The notes beneath the pieces were generated by a model that saw nothing but the letters and a program-made list of their open reading frames with translations, had not been told where the DNA came from and ran no database searches. The translations under genes and the position numbers were made by a program. A DNA stretch of 64,000 nt from Vandiemenella viatica (Eukaryota; Arthropoda; Insecta; Orthoptera; Morabidae). This document shows, one piece after another, positions 35,071 to 46,360 of the stretch. Each line of letters begins with the position of its first letter. Positions within the stretch are counted from its first letter, which is position 1. Where the stretch lies: contig CM061919.1 in assembly GCA_031002005.1 (NCBI GenBank), positions 179,163,121 to 179,227,120 on the forward strand, read 5' to 3'.

Positions 35071-35459
35071 TCATTATTGCCTCAGTGCGTGGCATTTTCT
35101 TGGTTGCTTTTAAATTTTCGCTTCTCTCGAAAACCAATTGTGTGTTTATTTGTTCAGGGTGTTTACATTTACACCTATACCACCTACAACGAAAGTTTCG
35201 ACTATGAAAATAGAATGCATCAATTTAGAAGGATGCAATACTAAGAATACCTAAAAAGCAAAATCGATTACTGGTATTTCAGTTGAGAAGCGATATTCAT
35301 TATCGTCTGACGATCGAGCCACACTTATCCTGTTATTTTAAGAATGCAATGTTTTGGTAAGCCTTGTGGTGATGGGTTCCATTCGTTTTAAACTATGTTC
35401 AGGTAGAATTCACGATGATTGAATTGACTGTGAGTAATAATACTTTCTAACTTTTAAAA
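35071..35459. other. unassigned DNA between two Helitron starts
   Basis: AT-rich and non-coding. It may be the remaining interior of the Helitron that starts at 34777, but without a recognisable end. Confidence 0.35.
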
Positions 35460-36757
35460 TCTTCTATATAAATAAAAATGAATCGCCAAGTGCAAAACTC
35501 GAGAACGGCTCGACCAATTCGGCTAATTTTTTTTTTTCCTTCATATTTTCGTTAATCCATAAGGAAGGTTCTTATGGAGAGAAAAAAACGTAAAAATTGC
35601 GAGGAAAATAGTAAATTCACACCTTTCCTTTCCTATACAAACCAGCCAAACAAAACAAAACAAAGGCGTGTTAGGATTAGCTCTGGTATGCCTTCAAGTT
35701 GATTGGACTGTATGGATATTAATCTATGCCTGAATAAAATAAAGTTCGAAGAAAAAAAAATGGTTTGCGTGTCATCAACGAAAATAATATTACTTCCAGT
35801 CAATCAAAACAAAACAAAGGCGCTTTATGATTATCTTTGGAATTGCAAAATGATCTAAAGAAATTTTTTCAAAACAACTCATTGGCATTGGTAATGACAA
35901 CAGCCCTGTAAACGTTTTGACTGGCTGCATTACATTTCCTGTCAATTTTTTAGTTGAACGACAGAACTATATTATAGAGACAGAAACATGGACGTAAATT
36001 AAATAAATTTTGAAATTCAAAATGAAATTGCCGGTGAATTAAGGACATACAAATCAGTTGACTGCGCAAGTAACCAAGATGATGTCGTCAAATATCCACC
36101 AGAATTTTTGAACTCACTGGATTTTCCAGGATTCCTGCCTCATAATCTTCAATTAAAAGTAGGATCGGTGGTCATAATGTTGCGAAATATCAACCAACCG
36201 CGTCTATTTAATGGCACACGGCTTACAGTAAAAAAATTACTGAACAATGTGATCGAAGGAACCATTCCAAAGGGAAAATATAAGGGAGAAGATGTGTTGA
36301 TACCTCGCGTTCCAATGGTACCAACTGACGTACCATTTGAATTTAAACGAGTGCAATTTCCAGTGCGGCTTGCTTTCGCTATGACCATAAATAAATCCCA
36401 GGGTCAGTCTTTGAATGTTTACAGCGTTAATCTTGAAAACCCATGCTTCTCTCATGGACAGTTGTATGTTGCCTTCTCCCGCCAGGGAAAGCCGTCAGCT
36501 TTATTTTTTTAAGCGCCAGATAACCAAACAAAGAATATTGTGTACCACAAATGATTACAATAAAAATATCATCACATTATTACTAACGTCTTGCAGTGTA
36601 TGAAATAGAAAAATTATTTTTGTTAGTAATTGTTGTTTATTATTGAGACATTAAATCAAGTGATCTCTCTGTAACACATTTTATTTCTTTATTTTTTTCT
36701 ATTGGACTACGATAGGACAATAACTTTTGACAGAAAGAAGTCTGTCGGGGCAGCTAG
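35460..36757 (+). mobile_element. internally deleted Helitron with clean ends
   Basis: Starts A^TCTTCTATATAAATAAAAAT and ends with a perfect hairpin (GACAGA, loop AAGAAG, TCTGTC) then GGGGCAGCTAG^T at 36757. Insertion between A (35459) and T (36758) obeys the Helitron rule. About 1.3 kb. Rep and helicase motifs I-IV are lost, and the last part of the helicase is kept. Confidence 0.92.
36024..36512 (+). pseudogene. Helitron helicase C-terminal remnant
   Basis: An uninterrupted stretch of about 162 codons covering the end of the Pif1-like helicase: PPEFLNSLDFPGFLPHNLQL, then RNINQPRLFNGTRL, VRLAFAMTINKSQGQS (motif V) and FSHGQLYVAFSRQGKPSALF (motif VI), then the stop. No upstream start methionine fits a full protein, and Walker A/B are gone, so it is a fragment, but its frame has stayed open. 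It belongs to the same protein family as copies A and B on the other strand, with a different 5' terminal sequence. Confidence 0.9.
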
Positions 36758-37630
36758 TTAATAATAAAAATGATTTGGGGGTTAATGATAATGTTACACA
36801 TTCACTCTCCCATAATTTTTTGGCCACAAGTGTTTATAACTTTCAAGCCATTTCAAGATGTAGGGGCGTCATTATACTGTCCTGGACTTGTATACAATAT
36901 CTGCGAAGAAAGATAGGAACAACAAGCATATCGGCTTATATCCTGCAGCTGTCTGGGAACGCCGAGGAATCCGTCAAACCACGCCATTAGCTCAGCATCA
37001 CGACCTCAAGATCGATAGGTCACTAATGAGCATGTCACGCGGCGTGACGTCGAACGCCTTGACACACACAACTAGGTCGACCAGACCACCGATACCTATT
37101 TCCTCGACCAGGGGCAGCTTGATAGAATATCTCAGAGGATTCGTCAGACACCTGTCAAAAAATAAATTTACATATCCCTTAATAACAAGCTTACCACAGA
37201 ATCTGTCATCCTAATCTGCCTTCAAGACAATATCATTAACCAATCAGCGATTAATTAATAAAGAACATGTATTAGAGAATAAAAAACACGCAACGCGCAG
37301 GCACTGATACGTCACAACGTCTGGCAACCAGTAACGAGCGGTCATTACCAACGAATAGGATTATGTCCGCTAAACAGTGTCAATGAAAATTGCTACTGCT
37401 AATTCAGTTTATGGAAGTATCAAAAAGAAAAATTAAAAAATGTCTTTCTCGGAGCTTTCCATAACTACCGTAATATATTCTTTATTCGTGGGTGTTAATT
37501 GTTGTGTCTGTCTGTACGTATTTCACCGTGGAGGTAACGTAATCTGAATGGATTGGCATCGTAGATTGCTTCTTTTTTACTTTTTTGCATTTTTTTTTAT
37601 AAATATAAAACGTTTCTAATTGTTACTTTT
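36758..37630. other. unassigned DNA
   Basis: No recognisable feature. Open frames of 87 and 108 codons near 36.7-37.2 kb have no motif. Confidence 0.4.
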
Positions 37631-37645
37631 AAATAGGTGTTATCT

Positions 37646-38041
37646 AACTTACCACCCACTCGTCTTAAATCAAGAAATCCGGTATGGCAAGATGTATTTG
37701 ACTTTGATGTCATGGAAAAATGGCGACAAAGCTGGAACTCCACATCTGTAAAACATTCAGATATTAAAGATCCCACAACTGGACTTCCAGGATTCCATCT
37801 AAATAGAGACCAGTGGGTCAAACTAAATCGCCTAAGAACAGGCCATGCGAAATGCAACGCCATGCTGTATAAGTGGGGTCTTCAGGATTCTCCTGCATGT
37901 GACTGCGGTGCTCCTTCCCAGAGTGTGGAGCATATTATCAGGGAATGCCCTCTACGGAAGTATGATGGACCATATGAAGATGTTTTTGGAACTACAAGTT
38001 CCTTCTTAGAATGGCTGGAAGAATTAGACATCAGCTTGTGA
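37646..38041 (+). pseudogene. LINE ORF2 C-terminal end
   Basis: The C-terminal end of a Jockey-type ORF2, reading open for about 130 codons to its natural stop: DQWVKLNRLRTGHAKCNAML, YKWGLQDSPACDCG, SVEHIIRECPLRKYDGPY and WLEELDISL. The C-x-C-G...H...C arrangement is the zinc-binding tail of these LINEs. The coding start is lost by 5' truncation. Confidence 0.88.
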
Positions 38042-38119
38042 ACGCTACCAACGTTCTTGTCATTGTATAAATTTATTATTGTATTAGTTGCTTGCCATAC
38101 GACAAATAAATAAATAAAT
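37646..38119 (+). mobile_element. 5'-truncated Jockey-type LINE insertion
   Basis: A 474-bp LINE 3' end between 15-bp direct repeats AAATAGGTGTTATCT (37631-37645 and 38120-38134). It ends in a tetranucleotide tail (AAAT)n. 5' truncation, a target duplication and an A-rich tail are the signature of target-primed reverse transcription. Confidence 0.92.
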
Positions 38120-38134
38120 AAATAGGTGTTATCT

Positions 38135-40575
38135 GTAGTCTTAAACTAAAATAATTGAAAAATTATTTCCTTCTCGGTAATAATATTTGACAATAGGAAA
38201 AAAACAACAGAAAAAGCATTTCTATACGCACCAATGACCATGCGCGCGAAGTAGCGATAAAATACTAATATTATTATAAATGTGAAAGTTTCAGTTGATG
38301 TACGTTTGTTACTCGCTCACGGCGTAGTGACTGAACGAAATCGAGTGAAATTTGGTTCCTAGATAGAATGTAGGATGGATTAGATGACAGGGTACATTTC
38401 ATGCCGTGAAAATAAATAGGTCCGGAGCACGAAACTAAAATCTGTTCTTAAGCTCAAAATTTCAACGCTATATTTATGTTCAGTAAGTTCGCTAACACGC
38501 GAATATGACACCTCAGGTACCTCACTGTAATGCTGTTTGTAGTAATTGGTTGTAATTACTGTGAAATAAAGAAAAAGTAGTGGGAATTCCTCAATAATTG
38601 TATAAGAAACCGTTGAACGGTATTAGTCAGGTAGATATTAAAAAAAAAAAAAAATTCTAGGAGTCCGGCAGTTGAGAGCTTAACGCAGGGGCCTGCTGTG
38701 CCAAATATTCTGAGTAATGTTAAGTTGCATGTCAGTATCTGTTGTATGCTGATTCCACCACGGTCATGACTAACTTACCTTTTAAAAACAATCTGAAACT
38801 GGATAGAATTGTAGCATATTTCACATGCAGAAGAGGTTGGTGAGATCCCTAATATACACAGGCGAAACGATCACTTAACCTAGGAACCCAATCCACAATC
38901 GGACACATTTGTAACTGGAAGGAATTTCACCTATCTATATAAAAAAATACTTCATATTGTTTATCTACATATATTTACCTTTCTTGTTCTATAACTAACT
39001 ATACTAAGTAGTTGCGTGTGAAATCGATAAACCTTGAAGAAAAAGAATTGTTCTGTCAGAAAATATTGCTTACTTCCCAAGTATTAGTAATGTTTTTATA
39101 TTTTCCTTAACTGTCAACAAATCATGGCTGTAATGAATCGTCCAAATAATTTGTATAATTTATAATCCAAGCAATGATTCTGTATTTACTTTTACTGTCA
39201 TTAATTTCCCTTGATCTTACATCACATTCCTGATGCCAAGTGTTTATAGATGGATCTCAATGGGCCTTTATACTAATTTCATTGTGCATTATCATTGTAT
39301 ATGATTGATTTTTCAACAAGGTAGATTGTTTCCATTTTTCAGTTTCGAAGATGGTTTGGCACCTGTATGCACTTACAAACGCATGTAGGGTGAAACGTAG
39401 ACTTGTAAGGAGATACAGAAGAGAATATTAAAACAAACTGTTGTCCAGAATCCCTTCCGATACTGATTACCATTATTGAATAAAAGAGTTGTGGCGGAAA
39501 TAAAAACAATCGAGTGCTCATTAGTTGCACTGCATAATTGAATACACATCTCAAAGCCTCTTATTTATCGCGGAATACCACATTTTATACTGAATCGCAT
39601 TATTATGAAATCCAGAAGTATTCTGCTCCACGTTTTATACTACAATGTGTACTTATAATAACCTAAATCCGATATTCTGAAAAAAAACTACTGAGCATTC
39701 TTAGTTTTCACAGATAACATCAGAGGGTGAGAGAAGAAGGAGCTAATAAGCTCTTCGGAGATATTCAATGGAAATTTAATTCGAATCTGACAAATTTTCA
39801 TCATGTTACTGTGTTCACAAAATCGGATCGGGAGAGAGAATGAAATACACTCAGAAAATAATGAAAGAAGTATCAGGGAAACGAAAGACAGTTCAAATTC
39901 CACAGTAAAGTTTTTTTATAATTAATGTTATCGTATATGCAGTAAGTATCCGGAATTCAACCACCAAAAAGATAACGACTGATTTTAATAGTTAAATGCT
40001 GGGATATCAGAATCTTAAAAGCTCGAAGTTTAAAACTAACAAGTGCTAATCTCAAATTATGTAACTAGTCAGTTCTGTACTGACCGATTCTATAATACCT
40101 AGATATGTAATTAAATCTTTACAATGAGGTACAATTAAATACCTGTATCTATCAATCACTATGAGTACACTTTCTCGTTTGAGATAGGTCGATACAAAAA
40201 CGCAATGGCATATGGAATTAAGAACGTATCTAAACATCATAGTTTGTTGAAAGGATTTTTATACAATGACTGCTCGTTCTCAGTAGGCCTACTGTGGTGA
40301 ATCTACGAACTAAAAACGAATCATATGCAACAATACAGTAGTATATTTTTGGAAAGTGGGACGCTACATTTCTGAAGGCAGGGTGAAATGCTAATTTGAA
40401 CGTAGTCGACATTCGAGACATTGAACTTTCACAACTTATTACTCATATCGAGTGGTAATTCAGTTAGCAACGACTTGTTATTCTGTAAGCATAAGTTATA
40501 GAATACAAATTTTTGTTTGTTCAGTTTCATTTGATTTGAAACGCAATCATTAAATTCATAGATTCATTCCATTTA
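38135..40575. other. unassigned; possible Helitron-like 5' motif
   Basis: Around 38265-38300 the sequence ACTAATATTATTATAAATGT followed by GAAAGTTTCAGTTGATGTAC resembles starts of dispersed insect repeats, but I cannot bound an element. The rest has no features. Confidence 0.3.
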
Positions 40576-40799
40576 ACGAGGTGTGATAAAAAATTATGGT
40601 GAATAATTTTATTACAAAAAATAAAAAGCTCGCATAGAATTTCAATTAATCCTGTTCAAAGTACCGTCCGTGGCTAGCGAAGCACTGGTCCCAACGTTGA
40701 ATCCATGTCTGGAAGCATTTCTGGAAGGCTTCTTTAGGAAGAGCGTTCAGCTGCTGTGTCGTTTCCATCTGAACGAGGGAAACAGTTTCAAAACGTTTG

Positions 40800-41897
40800 C
40801 CTTTTAGCACACATTTATTTTTGGCAGAATCAAAAGTCGCTTGGTGCTAAATCTGGGGAGTAGTTGGATATGAACGCACAGGAACATTTTTTCTCGCAAA
40901 ATATTGCGAATGAAACTGCATGTGGCACGGCGCTTTGTCATGATGAAGACGGAAGCGATTGTTAAATTTTTCTGATCTCTTTCTTCGTACATCATTTCGC
41001 AAACGTTGCAGTACCTCCTTGTAAAATTCGGAGTTTACAATTGTTTCCCTTTGTACGAACTCTGATCGCACTATGTCCTCATCATCGAAAACAAAAAACA
41101 GTGAGCAGGACCTTGATGTTCGACTTCGACTGACGTGCATTTTTAGGGCAAGGAGAGTTACTGATTTTCCATTAGGAACTCTGAATTTTCGTCTCAGGGT
41201 CATAGCCATAGACCCAACTTTTATCTCCAGTAACAATTTTGGTCATGAAGTCCGGATCTGCATGAAAACAACCCATCAATTCTATGCAAACTGAGACATG
41301 ACTTCTCTTAGATTCGTTAGTCTGCACTCAATCGTCTCATTTGAAAATATTCGGTTAAATGCTTTGCACGGAATCGTACGAGATGTTGAGTTCTTCGATA
41401 AGCTCTCGAATAGTCATTCGCCTATCTGCAGGAATTTGTTGGTTTTTGAGGTCGGTGGATGTCCTGACTGTTGCTCGTCTTCTACCGACTCATTTCCTTT
41501 TTTTTTTAACTGCTTTACGTCTCTCAACAGCGAGGTCTTTAGAGACAGGAAAGGATGGGGGCAAGGAATGGGAAGGAATTCGGCCATGGCATTTTTTTAA
41601 GGAAGCATCAAGGCATTTGCCTGGAGTGATTTGGGAAACCACGGAAAAACCCAAATCTGCATGCCCGGACGGGGATTCGAACCGCCGTCCTCCCGAATGC
41701 GAGGCCAGAACGCTATCCGTTACACCACCACGCTCGGTGACTCATTTCCGCTTTTAAATCACTCATACCATTTGTAAACGCTCTTCACAGTTACCACATT
41801 ATCACCGTACACTGATTTCAACATTTCATGAGCTTCTTTGGCACTTTTTTTTCACCTTGAAACAAAACTTGATGTTAACTCGCTGTTGAAAATCCAT
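40800..41897 (-). pseudogene. mariner-like transposase pseudogene
   Basis: Begins at an ATG at 41897 with MDFQQRVNIKFCFK and then a stretch with YGDNVVTVKSVYKWYE, the HTH side of mariner transposases. After the SINE the catalytic region continues in the frame at 41236-40847: FDDEDIVRSEFVQRETIVNS, VLQRLRNDVRRKRSEKF and LHHDKAPCH, which contains the second catalytic Asp. Stops and shifts are frequent, and the third acidic residue lies past a frame break. Inactive. Confidence 0.85.
41498..41738 (-). repeat. tRNA-derived SINE in the mariner transposase
   Basis: 241-bp minus-strand SINE. Target duplication GACTCATTTCC at 41487-41497 and 41739-41749. Read 5'-3' on the minus strand: box A near GTGTAACGGATAGCG, CTCGCATTCGGGAGGACGGC, box B GGTTCGAATCCC, the family body, then GACGTAAAGCAGTT and an A tail. 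A full-length reference copy of the main SINE family here. Confidence 0.93.
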
Positions 41898-41999
41898 GAT
41901 TCGCAACATACACGGTAAACACAACTTTAGGGGCTCTGGAAGCTGACGAACAAGTCAGAACCTGTTTAAACTTGAGAAAACCGGTCTCAACGAGTCAGG

Positions 42000-42250
42000 C
42001 TATAGGACATATTACAACAAATGGATGTAGCGTCACCAGCTACTGCTGTAAATTATCATTCACAGTATTTTTTATCAAACCTCGTAAACAAGTTTAATGT
42101 TCACTCAATAGTCATTTATTTCAATTGCATCATCACCTTGCTCGGTGATATAATACGAGTGTTAGGTGATAATCTGATATCGGGGCATTATATTAGATTT
42201 TCCTGTTTTAAAAATAATGTTGAAGCAATACTGATTGTTAAGCACGATCA
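42000..42250. other. unassigned DNA
   Basis: Short AT-rich interval before the LTR-like region. The 86-codon frame at 42021-42281 has no motif. Confidence 0.35.
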
Positions 42251-42253
42251 ACT

Positions 42254-43000
42254 TGTAACAGCCCTAATACCTGAATTTTGAATAGCATTGTACTGTATGA
42301 AGTATTTGTAATGAGCTTAAGTTTGCTTGAAAGTGATTTGGTATGTTTGTTTTGTAATTTCTTGTAAATCAGTGTATATAGACTTTGTTTAAGGTAAGAA
42401 AATTATTTAAAGGCCATTTAATATGTTTAAGAACCGAATGATGCAAGAGAAATTCTTAAATGTTTGTAATTACATGTATTAATGTAAGTTACGATGTCTA
42501 CAGGAAAAATTTTTACAGTTTGAAAGGATTTCTGTAAATAATTTTGTATTTAAGTATCTCTAATTACCGTTTCTGATCATTTTGTAATGTTGTTAATTAA
42601 TTTTGTATTAAATTCGATTGTTTTTAATATGTTTTATTGTTTGAGTGATTGTTAATGATCGAGAAATATCGGGCGGATGCCTTTGAAGAATTCTCGTAAT
42701 TTCGATAGAGACTATATAAACAGATCGCCTGGACAGAGACATTCATTCGTTCAGTAAAGAAGTTAGTCAGTTTAGTTGACAGTATTCAGTGTTACAGAGA
42801 GTTTCAATCATTCAATTGAGTTCACAGAGATTATCTTTGCGATTATTCAAAAGTGCATATCTGTATATTATCAATGCTTGTGAATATCGCTGACTTGTTT
42901 GGATCACAATAAAACAACTCTTCAAACATAACCTGTTTGGTGGACTTTTTAATTAATTAATCAGTAATTAAACCACCGAAGAACCTTAATAAACTGCAGC
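42254..43000 (+). mobile_element. possible solo LTR
   Basis: Begins TGTAACAGCCCTAATACC and carries promoter-like parts in LTR order: TATATAAA at 42713-42720, initiator TTCAGT at 42750, and a poly(A) signal AATAAA at 42908. I cannot prove the right boundary or a target duplication. A weakly similar arrangement is seen at 51.4-51.9 kb. Confidence 0.4.
42713..42755 (+). promoter_or_regulatory. TATA box plus TCAGT initiator
   Basis: TATATAAA followed 38 bp later by TTCAGT, the arthropod initiator. Probably the RNA polymerase II promoter of the LTR-like block. Confidence 0.45.
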
Positions 43001-43740
43001 AGTTTTATCAAGTAAATATGAATAGCACGAATCGCCCAGTATCGGATTCTTCATTATATCGAATGAAATAAGTGTTCCTTCTATTTTACTATTGTCTTCG
43101 CTAGTGAAAATGCTCGTAATTGTTATAAACTATGTCCTTCTCTCTAAAACATTGCAAGGCAATGAGAGGAATACTGGGGCAGCGATAAAGATAAAATATA
43201 TGTGCATGTAGCGGAAGATTTACTCTGTACTAGGTAAATGGAAAGAGCACGAGACTATCATAATTAATTTCCATACACTGCCAACAAAAAGAAAAATTTC
43301 AGTTGTGGAGTGCAGTAGTGGTTTAGCAACATGTAGCTGTAACTTGGACAGATGGGAATTCACGCCTGATCGCCCTGTTTACCGTAGGCGCAGTGCGGTT
43401 TGGCCTCTGTGGTTGGTTCGGTCGGTCGGAAGGCTATCGCTGTCCTCGACTGTGGTGTTTACTTTGCTGCAGAGTTCCCACGTAGCGCAGAGCCGACCGT
43501 GACTGCCCACCAACAATAACACCGCACAAGCGGAGCCAGTGTTTGGTCTGCCAGCGGCAGGGCCTCCAAAACACCAACACACTCGCAAGAGTCAAACACG
43601 ACGTATCTGTCGCACTAGCAACACTTAACGAGCAATTTAACCCACTGAAATTCTTCATGGTTATGTTGTAACGAAAACGCTGTCGTAAATAACAGTTAAC
43701 TGCAAAGATGAAATAGAAAACAGACAAATAACATTAGCTA
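43001..43740. other. unassigned; GC-rich block at 43370-43620
   Basis: The GC-rich part has open frames on both strands without motifs. No repeat ends recognised. Confidence 0.35.
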
Positions 43741-43764
43741 GATGTCATGGAAGAGATTGCAACA

Positions 43765-43930
43765 GAGTTTTCACTGGTTTTCAGCCCGATACTTTCATCA
43801 AACGGTGACAACTTTTCCACAAGGTTACTTGCCGATTTTCGTTAGTAAGAGACCTGATGAAGATAACATAAAACGTGTCGAAACGTTTTCATCGTTTGAA
43901 TAAAATATCCGGCTGAAAACCCATGAAAAT
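43765..43930. repeat. short inverted repeat with CTGATGA...GAAAC core
   Basis: Arms 43765-43802 and 43894-43930 are inverted copies (GGTTTTCAGCCCGATA against TATCCGGCTGAAAACC). Between them is GACCTGATGAAGATAACA, then ACGTGTCGAAACG. It is similar in layout to the arms of the unit at 31631-31899, so probably also Penelope-like terminal DNA. Confidence 0.45.
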
Positions 43931-44610
43931 TATGTTCCATTTATACGCCAAGATAATCTCCATTCACAAGGTTATTATTAAATTTGCCGTACTGCCCAGC
44001 ATGGATGTGCAACCTGAACAGATAGGAAAGAAGAGAAAAGGAGATTAATTTTATTTGACCAATGGTTTTACAGAATAATGTTAATGATTAGTTGGAAGGG
44101 AAATAATTATTAATGAAGGTGTTTTGAAGAGGGTAGGATAATATTAAAAGGCGCTGGACAATATTATTTGGAGATATCTTAAGATATATAACATTAATAA
44201 AAACAAAACTGGAGAGATTGATAGAAGGAAAGAGATACTGAGGAATGCCACGGTTAAAATACACCCGACAGATAATGGAAGATGTTGGCTGCTGAAAGTA
44301 TGTTGATATAAAGATGGTGGCTGATAATAGAGATGTATGGAAGACCGCTGCAGTCCAATCCAAGGACTGGAAGCTGAAGAATAAGAAGAACTATGTATCC
44401 CGAAACCTACTCCACCAGGCGTCGAGGTAGAACTGGTTACTCAGCGTTAAATATGTCTTACTGGAAAACAAGGGTATAAGGTACCAAAAAACTATTTTCG
44501 TGCCCCTTTTGAATACTCTTTTTACTGGTATGGGACTCCACGCTGATATAATTTTACAAAATTTTAAATAGTATATTTTTTTTGTCAATATATAACAGGT
44601 TCAGATCTAA
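43931..44610. other. unassigned DNA
   Basis: No recognised gene or repeat boundary. Confidence 0.4.
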
Positions 44611-44611
44611 G

Positions 44612-44912
44612 GTCAGCCTAGCGTAGTGGGTGAGCGGTAATATTCTGGCCTCGCATTCGGGAGGATGCGCGTTTGAATCACTTTCCGGCCATCCATATAT
44701 ATGATTTCACCAAATCACTACAGAGAACGTCGGGATGACTCCTTCAAAAGGTCATTGCCGAATACCTTCCTGTCTATAGGCCCCGTTACGGGTCGGCTTC
44801 CTTTGACGAGTTTCACTGATCATTAACATGATCAAATTTGGAGCATTGATTTTACGGCCTCGTACCCTTGCAGACTCCAAGTATTCTATACCCACTGCTA
44901 GGTCGTATTACG
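44612..44912 (+). repeat. SINE head joined to an RTE-like tail
   Basis: Box A near TAGTGGGTGAGCGGTAA, CTCGCATTCGGGAGGATG, then a degraded box B (GTTTGAATCAC) and the family body to about 44770. It is followed by GGTCGGCTTCCTTTGACGAG, TTTTACGGCC and CCTTGCAGACTCCAAG, matching the tail at 10066-10175. So two dispersed copies share the same head-plus-tail order. Confidence 0.75.
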
Positions 44913-45258
44913 TACTAACGGAGGAACTGAAGTGTTTGCCATCTGTCTGGGAAATGTGTTCTGTGTATGAGAAGTTTACTTTATTTTGTGTAATGTATAG
45001 TTTATGAGGTAGATATTGGAGACCATCCTCGAATTCACCTTGATGGCTGCAGAAAAATCTGAAAACCACCGTAAGGACGCTGTACTGATCCATTGTGCCG
45101 CACCTTAGCACACAAATCAAGACTGGCTGGTGAAACTTCGGCTGTTAATGTTGCAAAAATATTAACCAAACATTGAAAACTTGCTAAATAGGAAGAAGTT
45201 AACTCTTATGGATTCCCAGGATTTAACTACTTTCAGACCATAGAACGAATCGCATCGT
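44913..45258. other. unassigned DNA
   Basis: No features recognised up to the 4-bp target duplication at 45259. Confidence 0.4.
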
Positions 45259-45262
45259 AGTT

Positions 45263-46002
45263 TGTGACATTACAGTAACCTAGCGATCCATGATTAAAGA
45301 GTATCTGTGCATGTATCGATAATCGACACAGAGCGAGAAGCGACACTCTGAGCTAGACTCGCAGTCAGTCAAGTATTAACTCTCGTGGCAGCAGCCCGGG
45401 AAAAGTATAGTTGCTTGAAAGTGAAGTGGTGTGTTCTTGAAGACATATTCGGGCATGTGGATACGTAATACGCGCTTCCGCGACGGGAAACGAATATTGG
45501 CTTAACGTCGCTAACGTAAGACGAGCCAGACTGAGTGAAAATACTCGGAGACATTCCTGGAGAATTGATAATGTGCTATCGTGAACTGGTAGATTGTTGT
45601 ACAGGCATTCAATATATTGCTGATTGTAGGAGAGTATTGTATGATTAAACTTTCCACTCATAAAGGACTTGTAATCATCGGATAAGTGATAATTAATTCC
45701 AGTTGGTGGTCGGCGTACTAATGTATGACACAAACTGTTGGAATAAAAAAAGTTGTTCGACTTGGTACTTCCTATTTGTGAGTGTGTCTTGCTTATTGCT
45801 GATTCCTGTGAACTTGTGAGTACTTAACATCACAGAGAACTTTAAGTATTATTAGTACGTTCGTCAAACAGCTGGTAGCGACCAACACAAAATAATAAAT
45901 TATGAAGTATCGATGCCTCCGTGAGGTAGGTCAAAGTGTAGTCACTAACTGTTTACTAATTAATTATACCAGTAAAACACATGATAGTAAAATTGTTATA
46001 TA
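45263..46002 (+). mobile_element. LTR of a Ty3/gypsy-type retrotransposon (complete)
   Basis: A 740-bp LTR starting TGTGACATTACAG. It ends at 46002 with TTGTTATATA, where the partial copy ends TTGTTTTACA, so the original end was ...ACA. Preceded by AGTT (45259-45262), which recurs directly after the partial LTR (46361-46364). CAGTCAGTCA at about 45362 may be the transcription initiator, and AATAAA at about 45740 the poly(A) signal. A tRNA-Arg-type primer-binding site follows immediately. The 122-codon minus-strand frame inside it is not a known protein. Confidence 0.82.
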
Positions 46003-46041
46003 AGGCGACCGTGACAGAACTCGAACCTGAAATCTTCGGAT
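46003..46041 (+). other. extended primer-binding site / copied tRNA-Arg 3' half
   Basis: AGGCGACCGTGACAGAACTC followed by GAACCTGAAATCTTCGGAT is, with about three mismatches, the complement of the CCA end, acceptor strand, T arm, variable loop and 3' anticodon stem of an insect tRNA-Arg as I recall it. A normal primer-binding site covers about 18 nt, and this match covers 39. The last six bases (TCGGAT) are also present in the LTR at the point where the partial copy begins. Confidence 0.7.
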
Positions 46042-46360
46042 AAGTGATAATTAATTCCAGTTTGTGGTTGGCGTACTAATGTATGACACAAACTGTTGGA
46101 ATAAAAAAAGTTGATCGACTTCGTACTTCCTATGTGTGAGTGTGTCTTGCTTATTGCTGATTCCTGTGAACTTGTGAGTACTTAACATCACAGAGAACTT
46201 TAAGTATTATTAGCACGTTCGTCAAACAGCTGGTGGCGACCAAGACAAAATAATAAATTACGAAGTATAGATGCCTCCGTGATGTAGGTCGAAGTGTAGT
46301 CACTATCTGTTTACTAATTAGTTATACCAGTAAAACACATCTTAGTAAAATTGTTTTACA
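46033..46360 (+). mobile_element. partial LTR (last ~320 bp of the same LTR)
   Basis: Direct repeat of 45675-46002 at about 93-95% identity, starting at TCGGATAAGTGATAATTAAT and ending TTGTTTTACA at 46360, followed by AGTT. It begins about 60 bp upstream of the AATAAA signal and lacks the first ~415 bp of the LTR. No internal retrotransposon sequence lies between the two LTR copies except the tRNA-like block. Confidence 0.88.

Larger units (their letters stand above)
40576..41990 (-). mobile_element. mariner-like transposon remnant with nested SINE
   Basis: The left end looks like a mariner terminus (TA then ACGAGGTGTGATAAAAAA at 40576). The transposase runs on the minus strand from about 41897 to 40800 and is split by a SINE. 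The opposite inverted repeat is not recognisable, so the upper boundary is approximate. Confidence 0.75.

Noticed and set aside
45365..45733. 122-codon minus-strand frame as a gene
   Set aside because: It lies entirely inside the LTR and has no recognisable motif.
46003..46041. tRNA-Arg gene or tRNA pseudogene
   Set aside because: Only the 3' half is present, on the complementary strand, exactly after an LTR end and including the CCA-complement side, which genes lack.
45675..46360. Simple tandem duplication of ~358 bp
   Set aside because: The outer 4-bp AGTT duplication, LTR-type ends and the primer-binding site at the LTR border fit a retroelement much better.
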